33,744 nt of DNA, taken from positions 1-33,744 of the forward strand of contig JAJFFU010000031.1 in assembly GCA_021776465.1 (NCBI GenBank), read 5' to 3'. Below are positions 6,783 to 15,285 of this stretch, piece after piece. Each line of letters starts with the position of its first letter. Position 1 is the first letter of the stretch. Origin of the DNA: Parvularculaceae bacterium (GTDB taxonomy: Bacteria; Pseudomonadota; Alphaproteobacteria; Caulobacterales; Parvularculaceae). The position numbers were made by a program, and so were the translations under genes. Below the pieces are notes generated by a model. The model searched no databases. It was not told where the DNA came from and saw only the letters and a list, made by a program, of their open reading frames with translations.

Positions 6783-8450
6783 TTATGGCTTTTTTACCGT
6801 ATCGCGTAAAGGTTGCAGCCTTCGGCCGACTGCGCGCGATAATATATGGCCCCAGAGGCCGGCCGCCAGCGCGCAGGCAATCATGAGAAAATAAAGGGCG
6901 TCACCGACGCGATCATAGATCGGCGGCGAAATCGCCCGCGGCAGCGCAGCGTTAATGCTCCCGCCGTCATAAAGCGGGATGCGCGCCAAGACCTGACCAT
7001 GCGCATCGATGAGCGCCGAAACGCCGGTATTAGCTGAGCGCGCCATGGGAAGGCCGGTCTCGATGGACCGCAACCGCGCCTGGTCCAAATGCTGGCGCGG
7101 TCCGGACGTGTCGCCGAACCAGGCGTCATTGGTCACGGTGATGATCAATTGCGGGCGCTCGCCGTCCGGGTAAACAGCGCCCGGGAAAATTGCCTCGTAA
7201 CAAATCAGCGGCGAAAATTTTATTCCGCTGGCGGAAAGAACGGCCGGCCCTTCGCCCGCCGCAAAACCAGCGTCGCCGTAAGGTGTGAGCTGCGCAAGGC
7301 CTATGGCGTTCAGTAAATCGTAGAAGGGAAGGTATTCGCCGAAGGGAACGAGATGATGTTTGTCATAGTGGCTGATTGAAGGATCGCCGCTCGCGAAACC
7401 TTCAACAACTGCAAGCGCATTGTAATACCGATAGGTGTTGTCGGCATTGATGCTGCGGCGTACCGCGCCGGCGATCAGGCTTGCCCCTTGCGGCAATTCG
7501 GTAGCCAGGATGTCGAGCGCTGTGTCGGCTTCATCAAGAAGCGGTGCGGCATTTTCCGGCCAGATGACAAGGAGAGGCGCCCCGTCTGATGCGCCATCTG
7601 GCAAATCGCCAAGCGAAAATTCCAGATTGCGGTAAAAATTATCGCCCCATTTGTCGGGGTTGATTTTGTCCCGTTGATTGATGTTCGGCTGAACGATCCG
7701 GAGGTAAGCGTCGGGTTGTTCAGGCTGAGGCAGCGCGAGCGACAAGCGCGCAAAACCGACCGCGAACAAAACAACGACGCCAATGACCGGCGCTGCACCC
7801 CATAGCGCTGTGCGGCGCGGGGCGACGCCGCGTGAAAGGCCAGCGGCCGCCGATCCGGCGATCGCAATCACGACGAAACTTAATCCGTATGCGCCATACC
7901 ATGCCGCCGTCTGGGCGCCGGCGGCTGTGCCTGCGAGCGCCTGGCCCGACAGGTTCCATGGCAATCCGGTCAGGATGTGACCGCGGAGATATTCGAAAAC
8001 AGAAAAGACCGCCGCAAACAGGATGATGCGCTGCCAGCCCGGTCGCCAAATCCCGATACAAACGAGCGCCGCAGCGCCGGAAAAAAGGGCAAGCCCCGCC
8101 GGCATGGCGGTCACGGCGATCGGCGCCATCCATGCAAACTGGTCGGCCTGGACGAAAAATGAAAACGCCATCCAGTATACGCCGGCAAGGAAATAACCGA
8201 AGCCGAACCACCAGCCCGAAGCAAAGGCGCGAAGGCGCGGGCGCGCGCTGTCTGCGGCGCCATCCAGCAAAATGATGAATGCCGTGAACGCAACGCCAAG
8301 CAGCGGCAGCGCGTAGAACGGCGCCAAAGCGAGCGCGCCCAGAACGCCCGCCGCAAACGCACATGCCGCGCGGCGCCATCCTGTCAGCGCACGCGCGCGT
8401 CCCGCGATTTCCTGGAGCTGGACGCCGATGCGCGCCAAGGCCTGATCCAT
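6783..8450 (-). CDS. lnt: Apolipoprotein N-acyltransferase
   Basis: It adds the third acyl chain to the N-terminal Cys of lipoproteins in the inner membrane, which completes maturation; several lipoproteins in this window would be substrates. The 555-residue protein has about six hydrophobic segments in the first 235 residues, then a carbon-nitrogen hydrolase domain at about 250-505, and one more hydrophobic segment near 518-535. The catalytic triad is visible: Glu299 in LLVIWPENAAP, Lys364 in HYDKHHLVPFGEYLPF and Cys417 in SPLICYEAIFP. The gene starts 16 bases after corC and belongs to the same operon. Confidence 0.96.
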   Translation of the reverse strand: MDQALARIGVQLQEIAGRARALTGWRRAACAFAAGVLGALALAPFYALPLLGVAFTAFIILLDGAADSARPRLRAFASGWWFGFGYFLAGVYWMAFSFFVQADQFAWMAPIAVTAMPAGLALFSGAAALVCIGIWRPGWQRIILFAAVFSVFEYLRGHILTGLPWNLSGQALAGTAAGAQTAAWYGAYGLSFVVIAIAGSAAAGLSRGVAPRRTALWGAAPVIGVVVLFAVGFARLSLALPQPEQPDAYLRIVQPNINQRDKINPDKWGDNFYRNLEFSLGDLPDGASDGAPLLVIWPENAAPLLDEADTALDILATELPQGASLIAGAVRRSINADNTYRYYNALAVVEGFASGDPSISHYDKHHLVPFGEYLPFYDLLNAIGLAQLTPYGDAGFAAGEGPAVLSASGIKFSPLICYEAIFPGAVYPDGERPQLIITVTNDAWFGDTSGPRQHLDQARLRSIETGLPMARSANTGVSALIDAHGQVLARIPLYDGGSINAALPRAISPPIYDRVGDALYFLMIACALAAGLWGHILSRAVGRRLQPLRDTVKKP

Positions 8451-8466
8451 CTCGCGCCTTTCGGGG

Positions 8467-9372
8467 CTATTCCGCTGCTTCGTTTTTGGCGCGCGTTGAC
8501 GGGCGAATGCGCAGACGCCGAACTTTGCGCGCGTCGCCTTCGGCGATTTCGATATCGAACCCGGACGGGCTGGAGATTATTTCGCCGCGCTGCGGCACAC
8601 GGCCCGCGATGGAAACAACATACCCGCCAACCGTGTCTATCTCATCGTCATCCAGGTTAAGTTGCGCGCCGGTTTCCGTTTCAAAAACGTCAAGTTCTGC
8701 GCGCGCATCAGCGACCCAACCGCCGTCAGCAGCCGGTGTTATAGACGGCTCTTCATCGTCGTCATGTTCATCATTGATGTCGCCGACAATTTCCTCGACG
8801 AGGTCTTCAATCGTAACGAGACCATCCGTGCCGCCATATTCGTCAATGACCAGCGCCATATGAATGCGCGAGGCTTGCATACGCAACAACATGTCAGTCA
8901 CCCGCATGGACGGCGGCGCATAAAGAAGGTCCCGGCGCAGAGACTTCAGCACCGGTTCTCCGCCCGCCTCAACGGTTCCACCGTTAGAGAGCAGGCCGAC
9001 GACATCTTTGATGTGAACCATTCCAACGGGGTCGTCGAGATCGCCGCGATAGATCGGCATGCGCGAATGGCCGGCGCTTGCGAATGTCTTGACGAGTTCG
9101 TCGAGTGGCGTGTTGATATCGACCGCGAAAATATCGGCCCGCGGCGCCATGACGTCAAAGACCTGTTTTTCATCAAACGCGATCACGCGCTCAATCATAG
9201 CGCGGCGGGCGTACGAAAAAGTGTCGTCATTTTCGCCGGCAAGACTGGCTGCGCCGTCTGTCGGCTCGACAATGTCGGCGACGTCTTGCTCGCCAAATAT
9301 CGCACGGATGCGCCCCAGAATACTGGTCTGGCGCGCCTTGTCTTCGGGATCTGGGTTGTCGTTCGTCATCAT
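8467..9372 (-). CDS. corC: CorC/HlyC-type CBS-domain protein
   Basis: A cytoplasmic 301-residue protein without membrane segments. Two CBS domains lie at about 70-195, including DVMAPRADIFAVD, GHSRMPIYRGD and VIDEYGGTDGLVTIEDLVEE, followed by a transporter-associated (CorC_HlyC) domain to about residue 290. Such proteins (CorC, YbeX) have been linked to magnesium and cobalt efflux and, next to ybeY, to ribosome metabolism; the molecular role is not settled. Two ATGs in a row (9372 and 9367-9369) overlap the ybeY stop, so translation is probably coupled. The neighbouring phoH-ybeY-corC-lnt order is the same as in E. coli ybeZYX-lnt. Confidence 0.92.
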   Translation of the reverse strand: MMTNDNPDPEDKARQTSILGRIRAIFGEQDVADIVEPTDGAASLAGENDDTFSYARRAMIERVIAFDEKQVFDVMAPRADIFAVDINTPLDELVKTFASAGHSRMPIYRGDLDDPVGMVHIKDVVGLLSNGGTVEAGGEPVLKSLRRDLLYAPPSMRVTDMLLRMQASRIHMALVIDEYGGTDGLVTIEDLVEEIVGDINDEHDDDEEPSITPAADGGWVADARAELDVFETETGAQLNLDDDEIDTVGGYVVSIAGRVPQRGEIISSPSGFDIEIAEGDARKVRRLRIRPSTRAKNEAAE

Positions 9373-9854
9373 TCTTCGTCGGCTACGGCGTATGGGTCGG
9401 GAACGCCAAGTGTCGCGAGAACCGCGCTTTCCTGCGCTTCCATCGCCGCCGCGTCTGCCTCTTCCTCGTGATCATAACCAATTAGGTGCAACATGCCATG
9501 GACAAGAAGGTGCGCCGCGTGATCGCGCAAGGACACGCCGCGGTCCGTCGCTTCCAATCGGCTGATTTCGAGCGCGAGGGCAATATCGCCGAGGTAATCG
9601 AGACCGGGCAACGGGGCGTCGCCAGCCGGAAATGAGAGAACATTGGTCGGGCGGTCCATGCCGCGAAATTCGGCATTTAAGGCGGCGATCGCTGCATTGT
9701 CCGTAAACAGGACCGACACTGCGTTCTTTGCGTCGGCGCAGCGCCTTCGCACGGCGCGGAAACATAATTCGCAAAGCGCCTCGGGCTCGATTTCCGCCCA
9801 GCCATCGCAATCCACACGCACGTCGCAGACCGTCTCGTCCGTCGCAATCATCAC
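9369..9854 (-). CDS. ybeY: Endoribonuclease YbeY (16S rRNA maturation)
   Basis: A zinc-dependent RNase needed for 16S rRNA 3'-end maturation and ribosome quality control. The 161-residue protein carries the metal motif HGMLHLIGYDH with His119, His123 and His129, preceded by TNVLSFP (70-76) and YLGDIAL (87-93), all typical of the family. The start codon overlaps the phoH stop and its own stop overlaps the corC start, so the three genes form a translationally coupled set. Confidence 0.95.
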   Translation of the reverse strand: MMIATDETVCDVRVDCDGWAEIEPEALCELCFRAVRRRCADAKNAVSVLFTDNAAIAALNAEFRGMDRPTNVLSFPAGDAPLPGLDYLGDIALALEISRLEATDRGVSLRDHAAHLLVHGMLHLIGYDHEEEADAAAMEAQESAVLATLGVPDPYAVADEE

Positions 9855-10825
9855 GGTTGGCGCCGTTTCCGGTCGCGCGCGTCATAAGCGGTAACGATGC
9901 GCGCAACGAGCGGGTGGCGCACAACGTCTGCGGCAGTGAAGCGCGCTTCGGAAACGCCCTCGACGCCGGCGACCACGGACAGCGCATCAGCAAGCCCGGA
10001 TCGCTCACCGCTCGGTAAATCTGTCTGGGAGGGATCGCCTGTCACCGCCATATGAGCGCCTTCGCCGAGCCGGGTCAGGAACATTTTCATCTGTTCCGGC
10101 GTTGCGTTCTGGGCCTCATCCAGGATCACCGCAGCGCGCGCCAGGGTGCGGCCGCGCATGAAAGCGATTGGCGCAATTTCGATATCGCCCGCGGCAATGC
10201 GGCGCTCAACATAATCCGTATGCATCATATCATGCAGCGCGTCGTATAGGGGACGCAAGAAAGGGTCGACCTTGTCCTTCATATCACCGGGGAGAAAGCC
10301 GATGCGTTCGCCCGCTTCGAGCGCCGGGCGCGATAAAATAATCCGCTCAACGGCGCCGGAGAGCAACAAGCCGACCGCATGGGCGACCGCGAGATAAGTC
10401 TTGCCCGTACCGGCAGGCCCGACGCCAAACGTCAAATCACTGCCATTGAGCTTATCTATATAGGCGGCCTGGTTCGCGGACCGCGGCACGATCAGGCGTT
10501 TCGGTGTCTTGATGGCGCGCGCGTCAACAGCCTCCGGCGATTTCATCACATCGACATTGCGCGCCGCGGCGCGAACATCTTCCGCGGCCACCGCCTCGCC
10601 GCGTTTCAGCCGCGCATAGAGGCGTTCAAGGGCCGCAATCGCACGCACCCGCGCACCCTCAGCGCCGGTCACGGCGAAGCGATTGCCCCGCGGGTCAATT
10701 CGCACGCCAAGGGCGTCTTCCAATATGGCGAGATGGGCGTCGTGGCTGCCGGAAAGTTCGGCGGCGAGCCCGTTGTCGTCAAAGTCGATATGCGCAACTT
10801 CGCCGGCGGTCGGTTGTTCGCTCAA
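9851..10825 (-). CDS. phoH: PhoH-like P-loop ATPase
   Basis: A 324-residue cytoplasmic ATPase of the PhoH/YbeZ family, functional partner of YbeY in RNA metabolism. The N-terminal 100 residues form the small domain that precedes the ATPase in this family. Walker A is GPAGTGKT (136-143), Walker B VILDEAQN (233-240), with RGRTLARA just before it and [11 protein letters not shown] after it. The gene overlaps miaB upstream and ybeY downstream by four bases each. Confidence 0.95.
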   Translation of the reverse strand: MSEQPTAGEVAHIDFDDNGLAAELSGSHDAHLAILEDALGVRIDPRGNRFAVTGAEGARVRAIAALERLYARLKRGEAVAAEDVRAAARNVDVMKSPEAVDARAIKTPKRLIVPRSANQAAYIDKLNGSDLTFGVGPAGTGKTYLAVAHAVGLLLSGAVERIILSRPALEAGERIGFLPGDMKDKVDPFLRPLYDALHDMMHTDYVERRIAAGDIEIAPIAFMRGRTLARAAVILDEAQNATPEQMKMFLTRLGEGAHMAVTGDPSQTDLPSGERSGLADALSVVAGVEGVSEARFTAADVVRHPLVARIVTAYDARDRKRRQP

Positions 10826-12213
10826 GCGGCGTCCTCACCCTCATCATTCAGCGCGCCGGCAAGCGCATTTGGCGTCACGCCCTCAATGCGCACCGGCGCA
10901 ATCGATCCTATCATGGAATCTGGCGCTTTTGCGTGAACGCTTTGCAAATATGGCGAGCGGCCAATGAGCTGGCCCGGGTGTCGGCCCGGCTTTTCGAAGA
11001 GAACCGGCAGGATCTGGCCTATCTGGGCGGAATTGAACGCAACCCGCTGGCGCTCCAGCAACGCCTGAAGACGGGCCAGCCGGTCATCCTTTTCGACCTC
11101 AGCCACTTGTTTGCGCATGGCCGCGCCCGGCGTACCGGGCCGGCGGGAATATTTAAAGGAATAGGCCGAGGCGTATTTGATGGTCTCAACGAGGGCCAAT
11201 GTCTCTTCAAACGCCTCGGTCGTTTCGCCAGGGAAACCAACAATAAAGTCTCCGGAAATCGCAATATCGGGCCGTGCGGCGCGAATTTTCTCGATCAGCC
11301 GGACATAATGGTCCGCGGTATGGCCGCGGTTCATGGCTTTCAGGACGTCGTCGGCGCCGGACTGCACGGGAAGGTGCAGATACGGCATTAATTTTTGCTC
11401 CTCGCCGAGCGCCGCGATCAGACCGTCATCCATGTCACGCGGGTGGGAGGTGGTGAAGCGGATACGCTCGATGCCGTCGATTTTCGCCAGATGACGACAG
11501 AGCTCGCCAAGACCCCAATTTCCGTTTTTGGCGCCGCTCTTATCGCCAGCGGGCGCAGCGCCGGCCCAGGCGTTGACGTTCTGGCCAAGGAGCGTGATCT
11601 CCCGCACCCCTTGCGCCGCAAGCATACGCGCCTCGCCAACAACCGCATCGACGGATCGGGAGACTTCGGCGCCGCGTGTGTAAGGAACGACGCAAAACGT
11701 ACAGAACTTATCGCACCCTTCCTGCACCGTGATGAACGCCGCCGGCCCGTCAGCTTCGCGCGCCGCCAGCCGGTCAAACTTCTCTTCGACAGCAAAGTCA
11801 GTTTCGAGAATGGCGCCGCGGCTGCGCGCATCGCGCGCCAGAAGCTCCGGCAGGCGATGATACGCCTGCGGACCAATGACCATATCGACGACCGGCGCGC
11901 GGGCGGAAATTTCCGCGCCTTCCGCCTGCGCCACGCAGCCCGCGACAGCGATGGTCATATCCCCGCCAGCCTCAGCACGGCGGGCCTTGGCCTTTTTCAG
12001 TCGTCCGAGGTCGGAATATACTTTCTCGGCGGCCTTCTCGCGAATGTGGCAGGTGTTCAAAATGACAAGGTCGGCATCGTCCGGCGCCGACGCCATTTCA
12101 TAGCCAATCGGCTTCAAAAGATCGGCCATACGCTCGGAATCATAGACATTCATCTGGCACCCATAGGTGCGGATGAATACTGATTTTCCTTGTTTTGGCC
12201 GCAAATCCGTCAT
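10822..12213 (-). CDS. miaB: tRNA-2-methylthio-N6-dimethylallyladenosine synthase MiaB
   Basis: A radical-SAM enzyme that adds a methylthio group to i6A37 of tRNA, using two 4Fe-4S clusters. From ATG 12213 the protein has 463 residues. The auxiliary cluster ligands are Cys19 (TYGCQMN), Cys55 (NTC) and Cys93 (AGC). The radical-SAM motif CDKFCTFC gives Cys167, Cys171 and Cys174. A C-terminal TRAM-like region follows. I chose this start because family similarity begins at RTYGCQMN and the 25 residues upstream are unlike the family. TATAGA lies nine bases before the ATG, the same layout as trmB, and no Shine-Dalgarno is seen. It heads the miaB-phoH-ybeY-corC-lnt operon. Confidence 0.95.
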   Translation of the reverse strand: MTDLRPKQGKSVFIRTYGCQMNVYDSERMADLLKPIGYEMASAPDDADLVILNTCHIREKAAEKVYSDLGRLKKAKARRAEAGGDMTIAVAGCVAQAEGAEISARAPVVDMVIGPQAYHRLPELLARDARSRGAILETDFAVEEKFDRLAAREADGPAAFITVQEGCDKFCTFCVVPYTRGAEVSRSVDAVVGEARMLAAQGVREITLLGQNVNAWAGAAPAGDKSGAKNGNWGLGELCRHLAKIDGIERIRFTTSHPRDMDDGLIAALGEEQKLMPYLHLPVQSGADDVLKAMNRGHTADHYVRLIEKIRAARPDIAISGDFIVGFPGETTEAFEETLALVETIKYASAYSFKYSRRPGTPGAAMRKQVAEVEKDDRLARLQALLERQRVAFNSAQIGQILPVLFEKPGRHPGQLIGRSPYLQSVHAKAPDSMIGSIAPVRIEGVTPNALAGALNDEGEDAA

Positions 12214-12391
12214 CTGACGCCATCTATAATATATGAGCGCCGGTATGTAGGCGGCGCGCGCGGATGATGCAATCCGGTGGCGCGACACCGCCTCGCGAGA
12301 ATTTGAGGATGTGTGTTTTGCGCAACCGCGCGGCCTGGCTTATTTCCCTGAATCAGTCGGGCGGGCGTAATGAGTACAGAGTATTGGTAAT

Positions 12392-13108
12392 ATGAAATTC
12401 GTAGCGGCAGTTTTTTCAGGCGCAATGGCCGCCCTTGGCGGGACCGCAAACGCGGCCGACAACGATGACAATCCCGTCGTCATCGAACTTTTTACGTCAC
12501 AATCTTGCTCGTCATGCGTCGCCGCGGCGGCCTATTTCGAAGATCTCGCAACCCGGGACGACGTTGTCGCCCTTGGCTGGCATGTCGATTACTGGAACGC
12601 ATTGCAGACGCGTCATGGCCGCTGGGCTGATCCATACTCCGACGCTGCGCACACCGAGCGTCAACGCCGCTACAACCACAATTTGCGCGCAACAAACGCC
12701 GTTTATACGCCGCAAATCGTCATCAATGGCGCCAACGAAGCCGTTGGCTCGGCCCGCAGCGACGTCGAAAACCTGATCAAGGATGAAAAAGAATTCCCGC
12801 GCTCAGCGCAAATCACGTCCCTGCAACGCAAGGCCGATGGCGAGATTGTTTTTAGCCTCGCGGGAAAAGGCGAGGTCGTGCTGGTTTATTTCATGCCAAC
12901 GAGCCAGACCGCTGTGCGCGGCGGCGAGAACGCGGGGCGTCAATTCAACGATATCAATATCGTCACTGACGTAGCGATGCTCGGTGAGATATCGGATAAA
13001 AATACGTTCAATGCGGCAGCGCCCGCCAAGGGCGAAAATTGCGCTGTGCTGGTGCAAGCGCCAGAGCAGGGCCGCATTCTCGCGGCGCGATACTGCTCGA
13101 AAAGTTAA
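12392..13108 (+). CDS. DUF1223 thioredoxin-like secreted protein
   Basis: A 238-residue protein with a signal peptide ending at ANA (about residue 21). The DUF1223 signature is clear: VVIELFTSQSCSSC near the mature N-terminus with Cys39 and Cys42, LGWHVDYWNALQTRHGRWADP, and a segment reading VYTPQIVING. The fold is thioredoxin-like and the CxxC suggests redox activity in the periplasm, but no function is established for the family as far as I know. The last Cys at the C-terminus (RYCSKS) and one before it could form a further disulfide. It ends three bases from the convergent diiron-protein gene with no terminator between them, so the two messages must overlap. Confidence 0.9.
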   Translation: MKFVAAVFSGAMAALGGTANAADNDDNPVVIELFTSQSCSSCVAAAAYFEDLATRDDVVALGWHVDYWNALQTRHGRWADPYSDAAHTERQRRYNHNLRATNAVYTPQIVINGANEAVGSARSDVENLIKDEKEFPRSAQITSLQRKADGEIVFSLAGKGEVVLVYFMPTSQTAVRGGENAGRQFNDINIVTDVAMLGEISDKNTFNAAAPAKGENCAVLVQAPEQGRILAARYCSKS

Positions 13109-13111
13109 GGT

Positions 13112-14218
13112 CTACTCAGCTGCAACGACAGCAGCGCCTTCGGCCGCTACGCCTTTGACGTAGTCCTCGCGCGCCTTGCGGTTCATTTCGTCAAACTCCT
13201 CCGCACGCTGATCATCAATCGCCGTCAGATCATCATAATCAACATCGGCAAAACCGATGACGCCCATTTCGGTGTAAGCGCCTTTTACCTTGTCAGACCA
13301 CAAGCCGATATCGCGCACGATTGGCACAATGCGCTGGAAAAGCGTTTGCTGAAAATGCTGCTGAAAACCGGATTCCTTTTGCGCAGAGATAAAATCGTCC
13401 GCCGGCAAACCGAGATGTTCGTAAAGTTCGCGCGCCTCAAACCGGTCGCGCATCAAATAACACGCCTCGATCAGGAACTCTTCGCGCTCGTTGCGTTCAG
13501 CTTCCGTCAGTTCCGGATAATAATCACGCAACGTAACGCGCCCAAAGGAAACATGCCGGGACTCATCCTCCATGACAAAAGCGTTGACCTGTTGGGCCAG
13601 CGGGTTCTTTGCGATCTCGCGAATATTGTTAAACGCCGCCAGCGCAAGACCTTCGATCACAACCTGCATAGCAAGGTAAGTCATGTCCCAACGGGAATCG
13701 CGCAGCGCTTGATCAACAAGCGTCTGAAGCGGTTTCGTCATCGGATAGGCGACATCGAACCCTTCAAGGAATTTTTTATAGGCTTCCACATGACGGGCTT
13801 CGTCCATCACTTGTGTCGATGCATAGAACTTGGCGTCGAGGTCCGGCACTTGCTGCACGATTTTCGCCGCACAAATGAGCGCGGCCTGTTCGCCCTGCAT
13901 GAATTGCGAAATAATCCACGACTGCATGTGCCGGCGCAGCTCGACCTTTTCCTTGTTGCTCATCTTCGCCCAATAGGGCGTGTGAAACGGACCAGACAAT
14001 TCGTCCGGGATCTGCATCGGATTTTCAGTGTCGAGTTCCAACGACCAGTCGATGCGCTCTAGCGCATCCCACTGCATGTCTTTGCCCTTCTGATACAGAT
14101 GCATCATCTGCTTGCGGCCGTCGTCGTAATCCCAGTCAAACGACGCCTCAAAGCCTTGCGGCACGGTCCAGACCGGATCGATATCGGGGATCGGATAAAG
14201 GTCGCGTAAGGAAGCCAT
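13112..14218 (-). CDS. Ferritin-like diiron oxygenase/oxidase-type protein
   Basis: A 368-residue protein of the ferritin-like / ribonucleotide-reductase R2-like superfamily. A full set of diiron ligands can be read: Glu110 (QGEQAAL), Glu140 and His143 (DEARHVE), Glu189 (VVIEGLAL), Glu219 and His222 (EDESRHVSFG). This is the ExxH pattern of oxygen-activating diiron enzymes such as AurF-type N-oxygenases and fatty acyl desaturases. The length and last 70 residues do not tell me the substrate. There is no signal peptide, so it is cytoplasmic. A Shine-Dalgarno (AGGAG) supports ATG 14218. The promoter carries a tandem palindromic operator, so regulation by a small-molecule-responsive repressor, perhaps TetR type, is likely. 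It sits just downstream of fur but has its own promoter region. Confidence 0.85.
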   Translation of the reverse strand: MASLRDLYPIPDIDPVWTVPQGFEASFDWDYDDGRKQMMHLYQKGKDMQWDALERIDWSLELDTENPMQIPDELSGPFHTPYWAKMSNKEKVELRRHMQSWIISQFMQGEQAALICAAKIVQQVPDLDAKFYASTQVMDEARHVEAYKKFLEGFDVAYPMTKPLQTLVDQALRDSRWDMTYLAMQVVIEGLALAAFNNIREIAKNPLAQQVNAFVMEDESRHVSFGRVTLRDYYPELTEAERNEREEFLIEACYLMRDRFEARELYEHLGLPADDFISAQKESGFQQHFQQTLFQRIVPIVRDIGLWSDKVKGAYTEMGVIGFADVDYDDLTAIDDQRAEEFDEMNRKAREDYVKGVAAEGAAVVAAE

Positions 14219-14246
14219 GAAAATCTCCTGGGCGCAGCGTTTATCA

Positions 14247-14283
14247 GGTAAACTGGTTAGTGCATTACACTGGTGAGTTTACC
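14247..14283. promoter_or_regulatory. Tandem ACT-N4-AGT operator before the diiron gene
   Basis: Two copies of ACTGGTKAGT (14252-14261 and 14269-14278) lie 17 bp apart. They sit in a larger dyad with perfect outer arms GGTAAACT (14247-14254) and AGTTTACC (14276-14283). Each copy has palindromic ACT/AGT ends. The site lies 29-65 bases upstream of the diiron gene start and overlaps the expected promoter, so binding would repress. No repressor gene is adjacent. Confidence 0.6.
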
Positions 14284-14295
14284 ACATATTGTCAA
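14264..14295 (-). promoter_or_regulatory. Candidate promoter of the diiron gene
   Basis: On the minus strand a perfect TTGACA (14290-14295) is followed after 20 bases by TGTAAT (14264-14269). The spacing is longer than usual; a weaker -10 at standard spacing is possible. The element overlaps the tandem operator. Confidence 0.35.
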
Positions 14296-14324
14296 TCTTC
14301 CATCATTAATTTTGGCGGAATCTG

Positions 14325-14349
14325 TTAACAAAGCACCCTCTTTGGGCGC
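14325..14349 (-). terminator. Probable fur terminator
   Basis: On the minus strand GCGCCC (14344-14349) pairs with GGGTGC (14333-14338), one G-U pair, across a five-base loop and is followed by TTTGTT. It starts a few bases after the fur stop codon and would separate fur from the diiron gene. Confidence 0.5.
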
Positions 14350-14351
14350 AA

Positions 14352-14768
14352 TTAATCGCCGGATTTCTCAAGCGGCACGCCATAAAGCTCAAGCCGGTGA
14401 TCGACGAGCTTGTAGCCATGTTCTTCGGCGATACGCTTTTGCAGCTTTTCAATCTCTTCGTTGACGAATTCGATGACTTCGCCGCTGCGCAAATCAATCA
14501 GATGGTCATGATGATCGTCGCTCGCCTCTTCGTAGCGAGCGCGCCCGTCCTGAAAGTCGTGACGTTCGACAACGCCGGATTCCTCGAACAGGCGCATTGT
14601 CCGATAGACGGTGGCGATGGAAATATTTGCGTCAATCTCCGCCGCGCGGCGGTGGATTTCTTCCACATCCGGATGATCCTCAGCCACAGAAAGAACCCGC
14701 GCAATGACCTTGCGCTGTTCGGTCATGCGCATGCCTTTTTCGACGCAGAGTTTTTCAAGACGATCCAC
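14352..14768 (-). CDS. fur: Ferric uptake regulator family protein (Fur/Mur)
   Basis: A metal-responsive repressor of iron or manganese genes. I start it at GTG 14768, which gives 138 residues beginning DRLEKLCVEKGMRMTEQRKVI; AAAGGGAGA sits six bases upstream, whereas the ATG 54 bases further up gives an unusual extension. The winged helix includes ISIATVYRTM (49-58). The metal region is HHDHLIDLRSGEVIEF (86-101). The two Cys that form the structural zinc site in E. coli Fur are Asp92 and Ser95 here, as in many alphaproteobacterial Fur/Mur proteins. It follows rimI by 70 bases in the tsaB-rimI-fur group. Whether it senses iron or manganese cannot be decided from sequence. Confidence 0.93.
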   Translation of the reverse strand: MDRLEKLCVEKGMRMTEQRKVIARVLSVAEDHPDVEEIHRRAAEIDANISIATVYRTMRLFEESGVVERHDFQDGRARYEEASDDHHDHLIDLRSGEVIEFVNEEIEKLQKRIAEEHGYKLVDHRLELYGVPLEKSGD

Positions 14769-14838
14769 GATCGGTCTCCCTTTAAGCACAACCCTTATCC
14801 CTGTGCCGGGCGCAGGTTTCAACTGAAAAGCGAGCGCA

Positions 14839-15285
14839 TTAGATGTTCTTGCTCATAATCACCGCATCAGCGCCAGATCGGTAATAGGCCTTGCGCCGGG
14901 CGGTATCGGTAAATCCGGCGCGTTTATAAAGGCGCACAGCCGACATATTCGCCGGATCGACTTCGAGATAGATCGCGCCGGCCCCAGCGCGCTTCGCCGC
15001 ATCGAATACCGCACCCAGTAACGCGGCGCCAGCGCCGGACCCGCGCGCGTCCGGCACAACACCAATAGATAAAAGCTCCGCTTCTCCCGCCGCCGCACGC
15101 CAGATGGCGAAGCCGATTGGCGGCATTTTTTCCAGTTCACAAAAGACAATCTCGACACCTGCCGCACAGAACCCGCCAGCGACACCATCTGCGCCCCATG
15201 CGTGCTTTCCGAAAGCCGCTTCCTCAAGCGTTGCCAATACCTGCGCGTCGGACTTTTCCGCGCGACGGATAGTATAGGGCGTCAT
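14839..15285 (-). CDS. rimI: Ribosomal protein bS18-alanine N-acetyltransferase RimI-like
   Basis: A 148-residue GNAT acetyltransferase. The acetyl-CoA loop region reads LLSIGVVPDARGSGAGAALLGAVF (the RGSGAG core at about residues 80-85), and the C-terminal half has YLEVDPANMSAVRLYKRAGF, the standard GNAT signature of RimI. Its start codon overlaps the tsaB stop by four bases, so the two are translationally coupled. The tsaB-rimI pairing is common in Proteobacteria. GNAT substrates are hard to predict, but synteny makes RimI likely. Confidence 0.87.
   Translation of the reverse strand: MTPYTIRRAEKSDAQVLATLEEAAFGKHAWGADGVAGGFCAAGVEIVFCELEKMPPIGFAIWRAAAGEAELLSIGVVPDARGSGAGAALLGAVFDAAKRAGAGAIYLEVDPANMSAVRLYKRAGFTDTARRKAYYRSGADAVIMSKNI

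Noticed and set aside
13346-14062. Plus-strand open frame of 238 codons opposite the diiron gene
   Set aside because: The minus-strand frame has all six diiron ligands and a ribosome-binding site; the plus frame has no recognisable domain.
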